A stretch of 64,000 nt of DNA, taken from Salinimicrobium sp035607535. GTDB taxonomy: Bacteria; Bacteroidota; Bacteroidia; Flavobacteriales; Flavobacteriaceae. Every line of letters starts with the position of its first letter. The stretch's first letter is position 1. Of this stretch, positions 51,720 to 60,714 are shown piece by piece. Position numbers and translations under genes: made by a program. The stretch spans positions 1 through 64,000 of the forward strand of contig NZ_JAYDZX010000017.1 in the NCBI RefSeq assembly GCF_035607535.1. Reading direction: 5' to 3'. Below the pieces are notes generated by a model. It saw only the letters and a program-made list of their open reading frames with translations, did not search any database and was not told where the DNA came from.

Positions 51720-54700
51720 CTAATGCGCCATACATCCATGTGCATGTCCTTCCTCATGCCATCCAAAAGAGGGATTATATTTATTGTTTTCCCAGTAGAA
51801 TTCTTTTCTTTCTTTCGGCTCATTCCCAATCTCGTTCATGGTGCCGGCATCGTAAAGTCGTCCGTTTACCATGGTGTAGATGATCGTGTTGGTGTTCTGA
51901 ATATCCTCCAGCGGATTCTCCTCAAGAACAATAAGATCGGCTAGTTTTCCTTCTTCAAGAGATCCGATCTCGTCACCCAATCCAATATATTCCGCAGCAT
52001 TGATGGTGGCGGTTTTAAGGGCTTCCATATTGCTCATGCCTCCCATCTGGATAAGCCATAGCTCCCAGTGCGCTCCCAGTCCTTGCAGTTGTCCGTGGGC
52101 ACCCATGTTCACTTTTACACCCACATCACTAAGTTCTTTTGCAGTTTTGGAAACCAGGATAGGACCATGTTCATATTCTTCATCAGGAAGTTTGGTACGG
52201 TGTCTTGATCGGGAATCAACAACAGAACGCGGAGTAAATTCCAGCAGCTTTTCATTCTCCCAAACATTGTGCTTGTCATAGAAATAATATTCCCCGTTGA
52301 TTCCGCCGTAGTTCACGATGAGCGTGGGCGTGTAACCTGTATTACTATTGCCCCAAAGGGTCTTGATATCCTTGTAAACCGGTGCGACTGGAATATTGTG
52401 CTCGATCCCGGTGTGCCCGTCCACGATCATGTTCATGTTGTGGAAGAAAGTACTTCCGCCTTCAGGAACTACGTTCATGTCGAGTTCCTTGGCAGCCTGC
52501 ATCACCTGCTGCCGTTGCTCGCGGCGTGGCTGATTATAACTTTTTACTGAAGTCGCGCCAAAGGCCTTTGTTCTTCTCAATGCAGATCTTGCATCTTCCA
52601 GGCTATTGATCTCGGCTTTAAAATCTCCTTCGGCTCCATAAAGGATAATTCCGGTAGAGTAGAGACGTGGTCCCACCATTTCGCCGCTCTCGATCAATTC
52701 GGCCATTCCGAAGACGGTTTCACTTAAAGCAGAAGGATCATGTGCGGTGGTCACCCCATAAGCCAGGTTAGCGAATGCAGGCCAATGCTGCTGCGGTGTC
52801 AATCCATATCTAAAGGCCCCAATGTGCGCATGCGCATCTACCATTCCGGGCATAATGGTCTTACCCTGAACGTCATAAACTTTCGCATTTTTCGGAACAT
52901 TTACTTCGGAAGCGTTTCCTATCTGCACGATCTTGTTGCCTTCAACAACAATACTTCCGTTCTCGATTACTTTTTCGCCATTCATGGTGATGATACGGGC
53001 GTTGGTGAATGCTATCTGTCCCGAAGGTACATCTGTCTTCACTTTCAACCCGATCTTCGTTCCCTGCTCGGTAATTGGAGGAATGGAATCTACTGAGTTC
53101 TCTAAAAAGGTAAATCTGTCGGTAATTTTATTGGTGAAATATTCGTCCCCTAAGGTCCAGTGTACATTCTTGCTGTCGTTAGACCAGTGGATGTTGATCC
53201 CTGCATCCTTTGCCAGCTGACTTACCGGAACGGTTTTACTGTCGGGGCCAATCTCCACGGCCTTGCCGGTCATAACCAGCGGAGCCACGTAAGCCTTGTG
53301 AAGATTGCTAAATGCCACCCAATTGTTGTCGGGGCTTGGCACCAGGCGGCCGCCGTACTTGGATTCCATATGTGTGCGCTCATCCTTTCCGTTGAGGTCG
53401 ACGCTCTTCAGGCTTTTGGTAAGGCTTCCGAATAAATATCCTCCCGTCTGGAAAAGGATACGGTCATCTGTGGCGTTGAACATTGCGAATTCTCCGTTAT
53501 CGCTAATCTTCCTTACATTCCCTCCGGAAGCATCCATCAAATAGATCCCTGGATTCTTGGTGAAAGTTCTTCCCAGGTCTGAGTTTCCGCCTTCCTTGTT
53601 GAAGACGATCATTCGGCCGTCACTCGAAAAAGAAGGGTTCCTGAAAATGCCTTTTTCGGCAGTCAGTTTTTTTGCATTTCTTCCGTTAAGACCAACTGTT
53701 CTCACAGCACCCATATTATCGTCGCTCCAGGTTACGTAAACAATGGTTTTTCCATCGGGTGAAAAGCTGGGCTCAAACTCAAATTCTTCAGCTTTAGTGA
53801 TCCTTTCCGGAGTTCCGTTAGGAAGACTTTTCTTCCAGAGGTAACCTACGGCATTGAAGACCAGTGTTTTTCCATCGGGTGAAGTCACTGCGTGGCGAAT
53901 CACCTTAGGATTGAATTCTTCTGAAAAAACCTTGTGCTTCACATGGTGCGTTTCGGCGATCTTGATGGTGTTGTTCACCTCGAATGGAATTTCAGAAACA
54001 TTGGTGGTCTCAATATTCGCTCTCTTGATCTTTCCCTGGCTCCAGAAAACTATTTCCTGGCTGTTCGGCATCCAGCCGAAGCCCGGATAGACTCCAAAAA
54101 TGGCCCAGGCTTCCTGTTGGTCTTTGCTTAGCTCATCGTTTACCGGCCATTCCTCGCCTGTTTGCAGGTCGTGAATATAAAGCACAGAATTTGTGCGCAC
54201 CCGCTTTACAAAGGCCAGCTTCTTTCCATCGGGAGAAACCTGTGGTCTTGCTGCACCGCCCGGCCCTCCTGTAACCCGGTCGATCTCACCTGTTTCAAAA
54301 TCGTAGCGGTTGATCACGTAGATCTGGTTATTTGGATCCTTGTTATACTGAAATGCCCCACCGGGATACACGTCCTGGCTGTAGTACAGATATCGGCCAT
54401 CGGGCGAAATACTGGGCTCATTGATATCCTGCTGCTCGTTCTTCTTTTCTACCAGCTGGATTCCTGCAGCGCCTGCACCTATGTGGTACATCCACATTTC
54501 TCCGGCTCCAAGAGAACGGCCCGAAGTAAAGTGCTTACGGGCAACAATTGCGTTACCATCTGGCATCCACACCGCGTTATTAAGCAGGCGGAAATTTTCT
54601 TTAGTAAGTTGTTCTGCATCGCTGCCATCGGTATCCATGATCCAGATGTTATCTCCGCCACCGGCATCACTGGTGAAGGAGATCTTTTTTCCGTCGGGGC

Positions 54701-54998
54701 TAAACCGCGGTTGCACGTCATAGGCCATGCCGCTGGTTAATGCGGTAGCTTTTCCGCCGGAAACCGGCATGAGATATATGTCTCCTAAAAGGTCAAAAAC
54801 GATCTGTTTTCCATCGGGGCTCACGTCCAGGTTCATCCAGGTGCCTTCATCCGTATTGAGAGCTACTTCTTTGATGTTCCAATCGTCTGTGTAGGGATCG
54901 TTGACATCCCATTTTTTGTCTTTTTCTTCTTTCTCCTGTGCAAACAGGGCAGAAGTGGTCATTAGTACAACTAAGGCCAGCAGGTTTCTATAGGTCAT
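51720..54998 (-). CDS. secreted TolB-like beta-propeller / amidohydrolase fusion
   Basis: The protein has 1092 residues from the ATG at 54998, with signal peptide 'MTYRNLLALVVLMTTSALFA'; the frame is open to 55076 but without a signal. Residues 40-640 carry many WD40/PD40 repeats of the form 'SPDGKKISFTSDAGG', 'SPDGRYLYYSQD' and 'SPDGKTLVFNAVG'. Residues 690-1060 are an amidohydrolase barrel with 'MPGMVDAHAHIGAFRYG' and 'GSLEEGKLADLIVLEENP'. Such fusions are frequent in Bacteroidota and are thought to hydrolyse amides in the periplasm. The end is His-rich ('GWHEEGHAHGCMAH'). Confidence 0.92.
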   Translation of the reverse strand: MTYRNLLALVVLMTTSALFAQEKEEKDKKWDVNDPYTDDWNIKEVALNTDEGTWMNLDVSPDGKQIVFDLLGDIYLMPVSGGKATALTSGMAYDVQPRFSPDGKKISFTSDAGGGDNIWIMDTDGSDAEQLTKENFRLLNNAVWMPDGNAIVARKHFTSGRSLGAGEMWMYHIGAGAAGIQLVEKKNEQQDINEPSISPDGRYLYYSQDVYPGGAFQYNKDPNNQIYVINRYDFETGEIDRVTGGPGGAARPQVSPDGKKLAFVKRVRTNSVLYIHDLQTGEEWPVNDELSKDQQEAWAIFGVYPGFGWMPNSQEIVFWSQGKIKRANIETTNVSEIPFEVNNTIKIAETHHVKHKVFSEEFNPKVIRHAVTSPDGKTLVFNAVGYLWKKSLPNGTPERITKAEEFEFEPSFSPDGKTIVYVTWSDDNMGAVRTVGLNGRNAKKLTAEKGIFRNPSFSSDGRMIVFNKEGGNSDLGRTFTKNPGIYLMDASGGNVRKISDNGEFAMFNATDDRILFQTGGYLFGSLTKSLKSVDLNGKDERTHMESKYGGRLVPSPDNNWVAFSNLHKAYVAPLVMTGKAVEIGPDSKTVPVSQLAKDAGINIHWSNDSKNVHWTLGDEYFTNKITDRFTFLENSVDSIPPITEQGTKIGLKVKTDVPSGQIAFTNARIITMNGEKVIENGSIVVEGNKIVQIGNASEVNVPKNAKVYDVQGKTIMPGMVDAHAHIGAFRYGLTPQQHWPAFANLAYGVTTAHDPSALSETVFGMAELIESGEMVGPRLYSTGIILYGAEGDFKAEINSLEDARSALRRTKAFGATSVKSYNQPRREQRQQVMQAAKELDMNVVPEGGSTFFHNMNMIVDGHTGIEHNIPVAPVYKDIKTLWGNSNTGYTPTLIVNYGGINGEYYFYDKHNVWENEKLLEFTPRSVVDSRSRHRTKLPDEEYEHGPILVSKTAKELSDVGVKVNMGAHGQLQGLGAHWELWLIQMGGMSNMEALKTATINAAEYIGLGDEIGSLEEGKLADLIVLEENPLEDIQNTNTIIYTMVNGRLYDAGTMNEIGNEPKERKEFYWENNKYNPSFGWHEEGHAHGCMAH

Positions 54999-55276
54999 AA
55001 ATTTCACTTGATATTTGAATTTCAGAGGGCTAAATATAAGGAAATCCTGAAGCATTTTTAATTGCAGCTGAACCAAGCTGATTCTTCAGGGTCTTTAAAA
55101 AAATGCAATAAAAATATTTGAACACAACTTTTGGCGTGGAAAAGAACCTTTTCATCCAAAGCCTGTAACTCCTTCCGGTTGATCTGGGAAATTTTTATAT
55201 TTTCGACCAATAACTCCACTACCCCTTCTGCCCTACAAAAGTGGTCGAGTTGCTGAACCAGGATAGATTCAACATC

Positions 55277-55840
55277 GTGAAAAGAACGCTTTTAATTTTA
55301 TTTCTTCTTTTAAGTTTTTCCCGGGGGCAGGCCCAGTTCCATTCCGCAGAGGCTGTAGAATTTTCACTTGGCTACGGCCTTACCGTGCCTTTTGAGAACG
55401 CGGGATTTTATGGTACGGGATTCTTTGTACAGGGAGAATACGTGCTGGGGGTCAATGAATGGATCGACCTACGGCCTTACGCCGGTTATGTGAAAACCGA
55501 CATGAACGATAATTTATCAGGACTCTTTGAGGCGGGTGAAAAAGCAACTGCAAACGCCGTACTCTTCGGGGGGAAAGGACGGTTCAGGATTCCTTTCGAC
55601 TGGGTTGCACCTTATGCCGAAATAGGTCTAGGGGGCTCTATTGGTACTTTTCAGACTCTTACAGCCACTACAGAGATAGATGAAAACGGAGTTTATATGC
55701 ATATACCTTTTTCTCTGGGCGTGGAGTTCGGGTCAAGACACAATGTAAATGTAGCAGTAACCTCTTATATTCATCCCGGTATTAAACAGTTTTCCGGCGC
55801 TATAGCTCTGGGGATCAGATTTCCGGTTGGATACTACTAG
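55277..55840 (+). CDS. outer-membrane beta-barrel protein
   Basis: About 187 residues. I place the start at GTG 55277 because a signal peptide follows at once ('MKRTLLILFLLLSFSRGQAQ'); a longer frame from GTG 55241 would add 12 residues in front of it. The mature protein has regular amphipathic strands with Gly/aromatic turns ('FSLGYGLTVPFENAGFYGTG', 'VAPYAEIGLGGSIGTF') and ends in 'GIRFPVGYY', typical of eight-stranded barrels. No named family recognised. Confidence 0.72.
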   Translation: MKRTLLILFLLLSFSRGQAQFHSAEAVEFSLGYGLTVPFENAGFYGTGFFVQGEYVLGVNEWIDLRPYAGYVKTDMNDNLSGLFEAGEKATANAVLFGGKGRFRIPFDWVAPYAEIGLGGSIGTFQTLTATTEIDENGVYMHIPFSLGVEFGSRHNVNVAVTSYIHPGIKQFSGAIALGIRFPVGYY

Positions 55841-55957
55841 AAAAAACAAAATTGGGAGTAAGGGAGCTAAAACAGTTGGAACTGCTTCAAATCACTAACT
55901 TCCTTTGAAAAACCTTCTGAAAAATTCCCTTTTGCCACTTTTAAACAAAACCAGGGC

Positions 55958-56752
55958 ATGAATATTTCGAGAGCTTTATCCTTATTTTTTGCACTGGTAG
56001 TAATCATGCTGGTAATTGGTATAGCAGAACTATATCTGCTTGAACTGTTCGATCTTCCGGAGAATGGCTATCAACATGGCTTTGGGATCATTAGCTGGAT
56101 CACCCCTTTTCTTGGCTACGGGTTAATCTTTTATTTTTCGAAATTTCGACCCGATTTGAAAATGGTGCCATTTAAGCTGAATTCTCTCAGACCTGAAACC
56201 TTACTTTACATTCTGTTGATTGCCATAGGTCTGGAATTCCTTGACCGCCCATTATATGATTTTAAGAGGATCTGGAATTTCCTATCTTTAGGAAATGCAG
56301 AACCATACTACCTGCCTGAAGCAGACATATTTATTATTTACACCGGGGTTTTTGCAATATGTTTAGCACCTTTATTCGAAGAATTGTTTTTTCGAAAATT
56401 CCTTTTTGGAAAACTGCTTAGCCGGTATTCAACTACAACCTCGATCCTGGTTTCCAGTCTTTGCTTTTCGCTCTTCCACCTTCCGAGTTTCCGTAATTTG
56501 TTACCTACTTTTATTTTTGGTGTTATCGCTTGTCTGCTGTATAAGAAGACTAAAAATATTCTTTATACCATTATTCTTCATGTTCTGGTAAATTTCCTTT
56601 GGTTCACCCTGCAGTTTTGGGGAGGGGATTTCTACAACTGGATTTTTGAGCTGCAATTCAACAGCATTTATTGGATGCTGTTTCTTTTTGGCGGCGGTCT
56701 TACTTATTTCGCATTACAGAGGATTTTTCGAATCGGTAGGAAGCAGCCTTGA
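55958..56752 (+). CDS. CPBP family intramembrane metalloprotease
   Basis: The protein has 264 residues with about seven transmembrane segments. The three CPBP motifs are visible: 'LFEELFFRKFLFG' (E-E-x3-R), 'LCFSLFHLPSF' (F-x3-H) and 'IILHVLVNFLW' (H-x3-N). Homologues cut prenylated or membrane-embedded peptides or act as bacteriocin self-immunity proteins; the target is unknown. No peptide or ABC gene neighbours point to a substrate. Confidence 0.9.
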   Translation: MNISRALSLFFALVVIMLVIGIAELYLLELFDLPENGYQHGFGIISWITPFLGYGLIFYFSKFRPDLKMVPFKLNSLRPETLLYILLIAIGLEFLDRPLYDFKRIWNFLSLGNAEPYYLPEADIFIIYTGVFAICLAPLFEELFFRKFLFGKLLSRYSTTTSILVSSLCFSLFHLPSFRNLLPTFIFGVIACLLYKKTKNILYTIILHVLVNFLWFTLQFWGGDFYNWIFELQFNSIYWMLFLFGGGLTYFALQRIFRIGRKQP

Positions 56753-56950
56753 AGAGGATCTTTTATTCTTTTCTTCTCCCAATTTCAATCAGGTTAGCGA
56801 AAAGCTTCGATTTTAACAAATAATTTATAATTTTACCAATTAATGCGCAGGAATTCAGGATATTTTATTCTGAAATTTCCTGAGTCATCAGGATGTGTGA
56901 GGGGAGGTGAAGGACAATCCTGAATTTACCAACCTGTAAAATACATACCA

Positions 56951-57568
56951 ATGAAACCTGGAACGCTTGCCAAACTTGCCGGCTTTAGTTATCTCGTTAT
57001 CTTTTTTGCTGCGATCTTTGCGAATTTTATGGTTCTCGAAGCTATACTTGAGAATCCACTGGAGACGGTACAGCAGGAGAGGTTCCTGGTGGGGCTGGGA
57101 ATTTTTGCGTTTATGCTCACCGTCTTCTTTGATGCAGTAGTAGCCTGGGCCCTTTTTGAACTTTACAGAGCACATAAGCTGTCGGGTCTTAGTACGATCT
57201 TTAGGCTCATTCATGCCACCATCATGGGAGTAGCTATAGCTATGCTACCCCTATCTTTGGATTTCACCTCCAACCAGGAGATCCTGCGACAGGTGGAAAT
57301 CTTCAATATAATATGGCTCCTTGGACTTTTCTTTTTTGGGGTGCACCTCATTCTGCTGGCAAAAATTCTGGATAAGCCACAGATCATCAGAATACTATTG
57401 CTCTTGGCGGGAATTATGTATATGATAGATACAACCGCTCATTTTATGCTGCCCGATTATGAAAACTATGCTTCGGTTTTCCTGATGCTCGTTGCGGTGC
57501 CAAGTATTTTAGGGGAGATGTCCTTTGCAATCTGGCTTCTTATAAAAGGGGGTAAGGAAGCTCCTTAG
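56951..57568 (+). CDS. DUF4386 membrane protein
   Basis: The protein has 205 residues with six hydrophobic segments. The start 'MKPGTLAKLAGFSYLVIFFA' and 'AVVAWALFELYRAHKLSGL', 'RLIHATIMGVAIAMLPLSL' fit the DUF4386 pattern. The role is unknown. The VOC gene follows 113 bases later with its own shared motif. Confidence 0.85.
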   Translation: MKPGTLAKLAGFSYLVIFFAAIFANFMVLEAILENPLETVQQERFLVGLGIFAFMLTVFFDAVVAWALFELYRAHKLSGLSTIFRLIHATIMGVAIAMLPLSLDFTSNQEILRQVEIFNIIWLLGLFFFGVHLILLAKILDKPQIIRILLLLAGIMYMIDTTAHFMLPDYENYASVFLMLVAVPSILGEMSFAIWLLIKGGKEAP

Positions 57569-57627
57569 CGTTGGCGCATAAAAAAGAAGTTCCAGGTTGT
57601 GGGAACCGGCAAATATAATGGGCATCA

Positions 57628-57654
57628 AAAATACCTTTTTTGACTACCTTTAAA
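57628..57654 (+). promoter_or_regulatory. shared 27-bp upstream motif, copy 1
   Basis: The sequence contains TTTTTGACTACCTTTAAA preceded by AAAATACC and ends 27 bases before the VOC gene ATG. It matches 62190-62216 at 26 of 27 positions. TACCTTTA could be a -7 element. Confidence 0.5.
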
Positions 57655-57681
57655 CTATCAATAAATAAAAACCCATCATTT

Positions 57682-58053
57682 ATGAAATTAGGAGCATTTT
57701 CTGTCAGCTTAAACGTGCAGGACCTGCAGGTTTCCAGCAAATTTTACGAGTCGCTAGGTTTTGAGATCTTTGCCGGAAGCGCAGATAAGAACTATCTTAT
57801 CATGAAAAATGGAAATGCACTGATTGGACTATTTCAGGGAATGTTCCAGGGAAATATTCTCACTTTCAATCCGGGATGGGATGAAAATGCACAGAACCTC
57901 GAAGAATTTAATGATGTACGGGAAATTCAGAAGCACTTAAAGAAGGAGAATATATCTCTTGTTTCTGAAGCAGATGAGAATTCTTCGGGTCCCGCCAGTC
58001 TCATGCTTTCCGATCCAGATGGCAATATGATCCTGATTGATCAGCATCGCTAG
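57682..58053 (+). CDS. VOC (glyoxalase/bleomycin-resistance) family protein
   Basis: The protein has 123 residues, starting at the ATG at 57682. One vicinal-oxygen-chelate unit is seen: 'AFSVSLNVQDLQVSSKFYE' opens the first beta-alpha-beta repeat and 'LMLSDPDGNMILIDQH' closes the second. The substrate is unknown. The expected metal ligands are not all evident, so binding rather than catalysis is possible. Confidence 0.85.
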   Translation: MKLGAFSVSLNVQDLQVSSKFYESLGFEIFAGSADKNYLIMKNGNALIGLFQGMFQGNILTFNPGWDENAQNLEEFNDVREIQKHLKKENISLVSEADENSSGPASLMLSDPDGNMILIDQHR

Positions 58054-58213
58054 GATCTTAGCCATCTCATCGTCAACATTTGAATTAAAGTTCCAAAAAG
58101 GGGTTTTTGAACCTTCTTTGCAAATCTTGTTTGTGATGTAACAGAAGCGGTGTTTTTATAAATAATTGATTTTCAGTAATTTTATGATTTACTATATACG
58201 TAAATCTTAGGTT

Positions 58214-59206
58214 ATGAAAAGCAGTGTTTTTTCCCTGGTAAGCCTTTTCTGTATTCTTCTAGGTGGGGAATTAATCTTTGCCCAGAAGTCTTCACCTCAG
58301 GTTGATACCACCAGATATACCGGCCCTATAATAGATATGCATATGCACACGGGTTTACCGCACGAGGTGCCTGCCGGTGCTCCTTCATTATGTCGGCCAG
58401 CACCTTGTGAAGGAGACGGAAAAGCAATTGTTGATTCAAAGGAGCTTATGGAAAGGTCCCTTGAAGCTATGGACCATCACAACATTACTCAAGCATCCCT
58501 GAGTGGCGTGGACTGGCAGGCTGTGGGGCAATGGAAGACTGCTGCACCTCAACGTTTTATCGCCTCTCCTTTTATTTTAAGACCGGCCGATTCCCTTTTG
58601 ATGGAACTGAGGGAGAGATACGATCAAAAGTTTTTCGAAGGAATGGGAGAAATTGGAGTTCAACTGAAAGGGTATGCGCCAAACGATCGGGTATTGGATC
58701 CTTTTTTGAAGCTTGCTAATAAACACAATATTCCGGTATTGATTCACTGTGCCGGAATTGGCCCCTACACCGAACACTTCAGGTCGGCTGCCGGTAATCC
58801 CCTTTTACTGGAAGATGTGCTGAAGAAATATCCCGATCTAAGAATTTTTGTGGAAAATGCCGGCTATCCTTATGCAGAAGAGATGATCGCCATGATGTAC
58901 CAATATCCCCAGCTTTATGCCGATGTTTCTACGATAACCTGGGTGATCCCACGCCCCGCTTTCTATGATCATCTGGAGGCTTTTATGAGGGCAGGATTGG
59001 GTAAAAGAATCATGTTTGGTTCAGACCAAATGGTGTGGCCAGAAAAGATTGGTGCTGCAGTCGAGGCAGTACAGGAAGCTCCCTTCCTAAGTCTGGCCGA
59101 AAAGCAGGATATCTTCTATAACAATGCGGCGCGTTTTCTACAACTTCATAATGCTCCAGAGGACGAGGAAAACTCAGATAAAAAATTAAAGAGTAAGAAT
59201 CATTAA
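58214..59206 (+). CDS. secreted amidohydrolase-2 type metal-dependent hydrolase
   Basis: The protein has 330 residues with a signal peptide ('SVFSLVSLFCILLGGELIFA'). The TIM-barrel metal motifs are 'IIDMHMHTGLPHEV' (His-x-His), 'IPVLIHCAGIGPYTEHF', 'FVENAGYPYAEEMIAMM' and 'RIMFGSDQMVWPEKIGAAV' (closing Asp). It fits the amidohydrolase 2 / decarboxylase-like group; the reaction is not set. The N-terminal 'LCRPAPCEGDG' has two Cys that may form a disulfide in the periplasm. Confidence 0.88.
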   Translation: MKSSVFSLVSLFCILLGGELIFAQKSSPQVDTTRYTGPIIDMHMHTGLPHEVPAGAPSLCRPAPCEGDGKAIVDSKELMERSLEAMDHHNITQASLSGVDWQAVGQWKTAAPQRFIASPFILRPADSLLMELRERYDQKFFEGMGEIGVQLKGYAPNDRVLDPFLKLANKHNIPVLIHCAGIGPYTEHFRSAAGNPLLLEDVLKKYPDLRIFVENAGYPYAEEMIAMMYQYPQLYADVSTITWVIPRPAFYDHLEAFMRAGLGKRIMFGSDQMVWPEKIGAAVEAVQEAPFLSLAEKQDIFYNNAARFLQLHNAPEDEENSDKKLKSKNH

Positions 59207-59237
59207 TTATCAGGTTCAGGCATCGAGGTGAGTACTC

Positions 59238-59858
59238 TTAAATGTCAATTTCATAGTATTTCCGCAGCATTTCTGCAGCTTTACCTTCAGGATTGATAAG
59301 CTTTACTTTTTCAGGTTTTACTTTGCGGTAGGTGATGGAAAGTCTGCGCTCGCGGTGCTTTACATCTCCGCCAAATTTATCTTTTTTACGCGGAGGGATG
59401 GCGTGTTTGTATTTTGTTCTTGCCTCATCTTGCATTACATATATTGACCTGCGAGGCATTTCGACCTCAATTTTCTCTCCGCTCTTAATGAACTGCATTA
59501 CGCAACCGCTGCCCAGGTTTACGCCGCAGATCTGGTTTTTAAAGTAATTTCTATCCTTATGCGGTCTTATTCCCTCGCCGGGATCATACTCATTAATGAT
59601 CACCTGGTCGGGTTGCTCCTCCAGGATTCCCTGTTTTACAATTTCTTCGGAAAGCCTGTAGATCTTAGGCGGGATTTGTACTGGAAATCCTACCAGATCA
59701 TAAGGCTTCTCCAGCTCATTTCTGAAACCGTAGTATTGCAGCCTCCTTTTATAATCGACCAACCAGGGGCGGCTATCTATTTCAATCATCAATTCCTCTT
59801 CCAGTTTTTCACTGATGAAATTGAGGTATAAAGTAAGGCCTGGTACAGATGTCTCCAT
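59238..59858 (-). CDS. AlkB-like 2-oxoglutarate/Fe(II) dioxygenase
   Basis: The protein has 206 residues. The iron ligands are 'GIRPHKDRNYF' (H-x-D) and the His in 'YKHAIPPRKKDKF'; 2-oxoglutarate is held by the Arg pair in 'RERRLSITYRKVKPE'. 'QVIINEYDPGEGI' is the family strand. By family it removes alkyl groups from DNA, RNA or protein bases; its target is not clear. It converges with the amidohydrolase gene and diverges from the XRE regulator. Confidence 0.9.
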   Translation of the reverse strand: METSVPGLTLYLNFISEKLEEELMIEIDSRPWLVDYKRRLQYYGFRNELEKPYDLVGFPVQIPPKIYRLSEEIVKQGILEEQPDQVIINEYDPGEGIRPHKDRNYFKNQICGVNLGSGCVMQFIKSGEKIEVEMPRRSIYVMQDEARTKYKHAIPPRKKDKFGGDVKHRERRLSITYRKVKPEKVKLINPEGKAAEMLRKYYEIDI

Positions 59859-60044
59859 TTCTTGATCGTTTAGGTGGTAAACAGAAGTTAATCAATAATT
59901 TAAAGAGAATACTTGAAAAATTAAACAACAATTACCCGAACCTTAAAAACTATACTGAAAAACCTGGTTTGTTTACAGCATTGTTTGTTGTTCCCATCTT
60001 CTATTTGAAATATTTATCTTGACCAGCGAAATCTTTATACCGGA

Positions 60045-60581
60045 ATGTCCAGGCTTAAAACAATTAGAGAACAGCAACACCTTACCCAACAGGAACTTTG
60101 TGAAAAATCGGGGGTTTCTGTGAGAACGATCCAGCGGATAGAATCTGGTACAGATCCCAAAGGTCATTCCCTGAAAATGCTGGCCACGGCACTGCAGATC
60201 AAGGAGGAGGAACTGGTAGAGAAAAAGGATCAATCAGCAATAAATCTTATCTGGGTCAAGATCATTAACTTTTCCTCTTTGCCGGTCACGATCTTTCCGC
60301 CGGCGAATATTCTATTGCCATTGATCCTTATGTTTTTAAAGAAGGAATTTAATTCTTTGACAAAACAGATCGTTTCCCTGCAGATCTTCTGGAGCATCTG
60401 CGCCTTCATCATTTTTATGCTGTTTATTTTCATTAGAAAATCTTTTGGCTGGAGTAATGACCTCACGCTGGTGATGATGATCATTTTGATTCTTTCCAAT
60501 GTGGTTATTATCCTCGTGAATGCCGCAGAAATTGACCGGAATAAACGTCTGCGCATTAAGTTGGGCTTCAGCATTATTTGA
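60045..60581 (+). CDS. XRE-family helix-turn-helix protein with membrane domain
   Basis: The protein has 178 residues. Residues 5-60 are a HTH_3 domain ('LTQQELCEKSGVSVRTIQRI' is the helix-turn-helix). Residues 65-178 have about three transmembrane segments ('IFWSICAFIIFMLFIFI', 'LTLVMMIILILSNVVIILV'). Membrane-tethered XRE regulators of this plan are frequent in flavobacteria. The target genes are unknown; the divergent alkB-like gene and downstream serine hydrolase are candidates. Confidence 0.88.
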   Translation: MSRLKTIREQQHLTQQELCEKSGVSVRTIQRIESGTDPKGHSLKMLATALQIKEEELVEKKDQSAINLIWVKIINFSSLPVTIFPPANILLPLILMFLKKEFNSLTKQIVSLQIFWSICAFIIFMLFIFIRKSFGWSNDLTLVMMIILILSNVVIILVNAAEIDRNKRLRIKLGFSII

Positions 60582-60714
60582 ATTTCAGGAATAAAATTCA
60601 AGATGATGAATGCGTCCGCAGGCCCTACTGGCGGCGGATTGGCGGGTTATTGGCGGGAGGATTTACGGGGCAAAACAGGAGGCATTTCCCATCTTTGCCC
60701 CAAATTCTATTTTT